DNA of 64,000 bases, from positions 28,963-92,962 of the IMG/VR virus record IMGVR_UViG_3300006735_000018. One strand, written 5' to 3'. The notes under the pieces are model-generated. The model was not told the DNA's origin. It did no database searches and worked only from the letters and a program-made list of their open reading frames with translations. A program made the position numbers and the translations under genes. Of this stretch, positions 62,649 through 64,000 are shown piece by piece; position 1 is the first letter of the stretch; each line of letters opens with the position of its first letter. Source of the DNA: a virus.

Positions 62649-62655
62649 TATTTAT
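62649..62655 (+). promoter_or_regulatory. TATTTAT element, 15-19 nt class
   Basis: Lies 16 nt before the two-helix membrane protein. Confidence 0.5.
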
Positions 62656-62671
62656 AATAAAAACAATTATT

Positions 62672-62962
62672 ATGAATTTCTTTAAAAACATGTTAAGTAG
62701 TGAAGGTAAAGTCTCTAGTAAGAGATTTGTTACTTTCGTATGTCTTCTATTTATGTTAATAGGATACACAGCTAATCTATTCTGGGATTTTACTATCGAG
62801 GAAAATTTATTTCAATCACTACAGTGGATTGTAATGGCTGGTCTTGGTTTTACAGCTGCAGAGAATTTTTCACCTAAAGGTGAGGAGGTTGTAGAAGAAG
62901 AACCAGAACCAACTAGAACAACTGTGACTCACGAATATTATGATGATGAAGAAGACTACTAA
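62672..62962 (+). CDS. Two-helix membrane protein, holin-like
   Basis: 96 residues. A basic N-terminus (KVSSKR), helix 1 (FVTFVCLLFMLIGYTANLFW), a short loop, helix 2 (SLQWIVMAGLGFTAAENF), then an acidic tail (EEVVEEEPEPTRTTVTHEYY). Size, topology and charged tail fit a class II holin or spanin-like accessory. It has its own upstream element and a strong terminator. A lysis function is inferred and not proven. Confidence 0.6.
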   Translation: MNFFKNMLSSEGKVSSKRFVTFVCLLFMLIGYTANLFWDFTIEENLFQSLQWIVMAGLGFTAAENFSPKGEEVVEEEPEPTRTTVTHEYYDDEEDY

Positions 62963-62967
62963 AAAAC

Positions 62968-62998
62968 AAAAACCACTCGAAAGAGTGGTTTTTTTATT
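62968..62998 (+). terminator. Rho-independent terminator after the holin-like gene
   Basis: Stem AACCACTC/GAGTGGTT with a GAAA tetraloop and a following T-run, at the end of the plus-strand group. Confidence 0.88.
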
Positions 62999-63013
62999 TA
63001 ATATGGTTTTTGT

Positions 63014-63079
63014 TTAACAGTCACAACACGTACAATCACAACTTGTTTCACATTTACATTTTTCACAATTACATTTCAT
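63014..63079 (-). CDS. Cys-rich micro-protein, metallothionein-like
   Basis: 21 residues, of which nine are cysteines in CxC, CxxC and CC spacings: MKCNCEKCKCET, then SCDCTCCDC. The remaining residues are Lys, Glu, Asp, Asn, Ser, Thr and Met, with no hydrophobic core, as in metallothioneins. It is 13 nt after the stop of the 88-residue gene on the same strand. A zinc or other metal-buffering role is inferred; a chance reading frame cannot be excluded given its length. Confidence 0.5.
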   Translation of the reverse strand: MKCNCEKCKCETSCDCTCCDC

Positions 63080-63092
63080 AATATTTACTTTT

Positions 63093-63359
63093 TTAATTTA
63101 CTGAATCACAATAGTATCTAACTAAAGTCATAACATCCCCGTGACATCTTGCACAACTTCTATTACCTACCATTTTTTCTTCTTTATTAATTTCTGGACA
63201 TAATTTATCTAACTCACCTAAAAATTCATTATCTGTCATTGATTGTTTAATTTTACCAGCAATATTTCCTGGAATCATATTTGGCCCGGTAAGTATCTGT
63301 TCTTTTACTATTTTTTCTATAGTATTTATCAATTCTGATTCTTTTAATTTAATATTCAC
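63093..63359 (-). CDS. Propeptide-tagged small protein with CxxCH motif
   Basis: 88 residues. Begins with the long-form helix, LKESELINTIEKIVKE|QILT. A short region (GNIAGKIKQSMTDNEFLGEL) follows, then four cysteines including NRSCARCHGD. CxxCH is also a haem c attachment motif, but no export signal is present, so metal binding is more likely. It shares IEKIVKEQ with the neighbouring upstream gene, suggesting duplication of the tag. Its start overlaps the previous stop (ATGA). Confidence 0.6.
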   Translation of the reverse strand: MNIKLKESELINTIEKIVKEQILTGPNMIPGNIAGKIKQSMTDNEFLGELDKLCPEINKEEKMVGNRSCARCHGDVMTLVRYYCDSVN

Positions 63360-63997
63360 CTTAAATATTTTTTTAAATTTTGTTTTAGTATGTTTTCAAA
63401 TATACCCATACCGTCAGCTGTATAATCTGGGTCTGCTGATTGATTCGATATGTTTACATTATATGTAGTTCCAGTAGTATCGTCTTCATCTAACTCATCT
63501 TCCCCCAAATCATACTTATCAGTTGGTTTTGCGATACCTAAACCCATACCTTGATTATTACCGAACCCTAACATCATTTGTTCTTTTACAATTTTTTCTA
63601 TTGTATCTATTAATACTGACTCCCTAACTTGGATTATGTCCGTTTCTTCTTCCCACCAATCAACTGGAGAACCCTTTCTATATGAAAAGTCATAATCATC
63701 ATCTTCCCACCTATCAACTGGGGAACTCTTTCTATCACCTGACCACTCTAAACACCTATTAACACCCGGTTTGTAACCATGGTTTTGATTTCCGTTGTGT
63801 CTTATACAACGATTATTACCACCGTCATATATACTATCTTCTGGTTCAGTATCTAAACATTCATTATATGACATACATCCAGGTGTACCACTATGTGAAC
63901 CGTCTCTTGCCATTCTACAAGCAGTTCTACCACTTCTTCCTCTATTCCAACACTCAAACCTTTCATTAATTATACTTTCACTTATTGACTTATCCAT
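63356..63997 (-). CDS. Cys-rich protein with internal propeptide-like helix (possibly 5'-truncated)
   Basis: 213 residues from the ATG at 63997; the frame stays open to the window edge, so an upstream start is possible. N-terminus MDKSISESIINE|RFECW has an I-x-E site. Residues 16-90 carry six cysteines with Gly/Arg/Asn (CWNRGRSGRTACRMARDG). SPVDRWEDD and SPVDWWEEE are a duplicated unit near 92-120. A long-form helix follows at about 125-143 (SVLIDTIEKIVKE|QMML), then an acidic C-terminal domain. It could be a cleaved two-part cargo protein. Confidence 0.55.
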   Translation of the reverse strand: MDKSISESIINERFECWNRGRSGRTACRMARDGSHSGTPGCMSYNECLDTEPEDSIYDGGNNRCIRHNGNQNHGYKPGVNRCLEWSGDRKSSPVDRWEDDDYDFSYRKGSPVDWWEEETDIIQVRESVLIDTIEKIVKEQMMLGFGNNQGMGLGIAKPTDKYDLGEDELDEDDTTGTTYNVNISNQSADPDYTADGMGIFENILKQNLKKYLR

Positions 63998-64000
63998 TGA

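Noticed and set aside
63150-63180. CxxCH haem-c motif in the 88-residue protein
   Set aside because: No signal peptide and no cytochrome maturation context; more likely part of a metal-binding or disulfide cluster.
1-64000. tRNA genes, CRISPR arrays, insertion sequences, integrase or attachment sites
   Set aside because: Looked for and not seen by eye; no cloverleaf with CCA-like end, no spaced repeats, no transposase text. A tRNAscan or Infernal run could still find a degenerate tRNA.

Overview
The window is a segment of a large, AT-rich (roughly 30% GC by eye), strictly lytic-looking tailed phage with a contractile tail and a T4-like core. The host is most likely a member of the Bacteroidota. 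Reasons: start codons lack Shine-Dalgarno sequences and sit behind A/T-rich leaders; three leaders carry TTG-N20-TAnnTTT(A/G), the promoter form of that phylum; there is a DUF5522-type protein; and a phage-encoded outer-membrane barrel has an ASA|QN signal-peptide end. I found no integrase, tRNA, CRISPR array or insertion sequence. Terminase, portal, major capsid protein, clamp and clamp loader are absent, so this is only part of the genome.

Layout. 1-9.6 kb (minus): baseplate and tail-tip proteins, including a Cys-rich PKD protein, a 1164-residue protein with a long hydrophobic core, and gp6-like and gp25-like wedge proteins. 9.6-17.3 kb (minus): a compact nucleic-acid block, read leftward from a promoter at 17.35 kb: gp32-like SSB, UvsX/RecA, FKBP isomerase, 5' nuclease, a duplicated-domain protein, DnaB-like helicase, class II ribonucleotide reductase and two small Cys proteins. 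17.4-40.8 kb (minus): tail genes, namely a giant hub with an M23 peptidase, a gp53-like protein, tube-cap-like protein, tape measure, tail assembly chaperone with a probable frameshifted extension, tube, and an outsized sheath. A HAD phosphatase and a Pro-rich protein are interposed. 40.9-50.8 kb: mixed strands, with an SNF2 helicase, a muralytic/tyrosine-phosphatase fusion, an outer-membrane protein, small membrane proteins, a possible neck protein and an S74-chaperone fibre. 50.8-58.3 kb (minus): family B DNA polymerase and three adhesin/fibre proteins. 58.4-63 kb (plus): small virion-like proteins, a WYL-domain protein, a glycosyltransferase, a CDGSH Fe-S protein and a two-helix membrane protein. 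63-64 kb (minus): Cys-rich small proteins.

Two patterns tie the window together. First, at least eleven otherwise unrelated proteins begin with, or contain, a short amphipathic helix ending in (I/L/V)-x-E, usually followed by Q or S. This looks like a capsid-targeting propeptide for a T4 gp21-type prohead protease, so the lysin-phosphatase, HAD, WYL and Cys-rich proteins may form a cargo set packed into the head and delivered with the DNA. Second, sixteen genes, nearly all structural or cargo, have TATTTAT upstream of the ATG at only two spacings (5-6 or 15-19 nt). This is a candidate late promoter or initiation element, distinct from the TTG-N20-TAnnTTT(A/G) promoters of a few other genes, among them the SSB and the SNF2 helicase.
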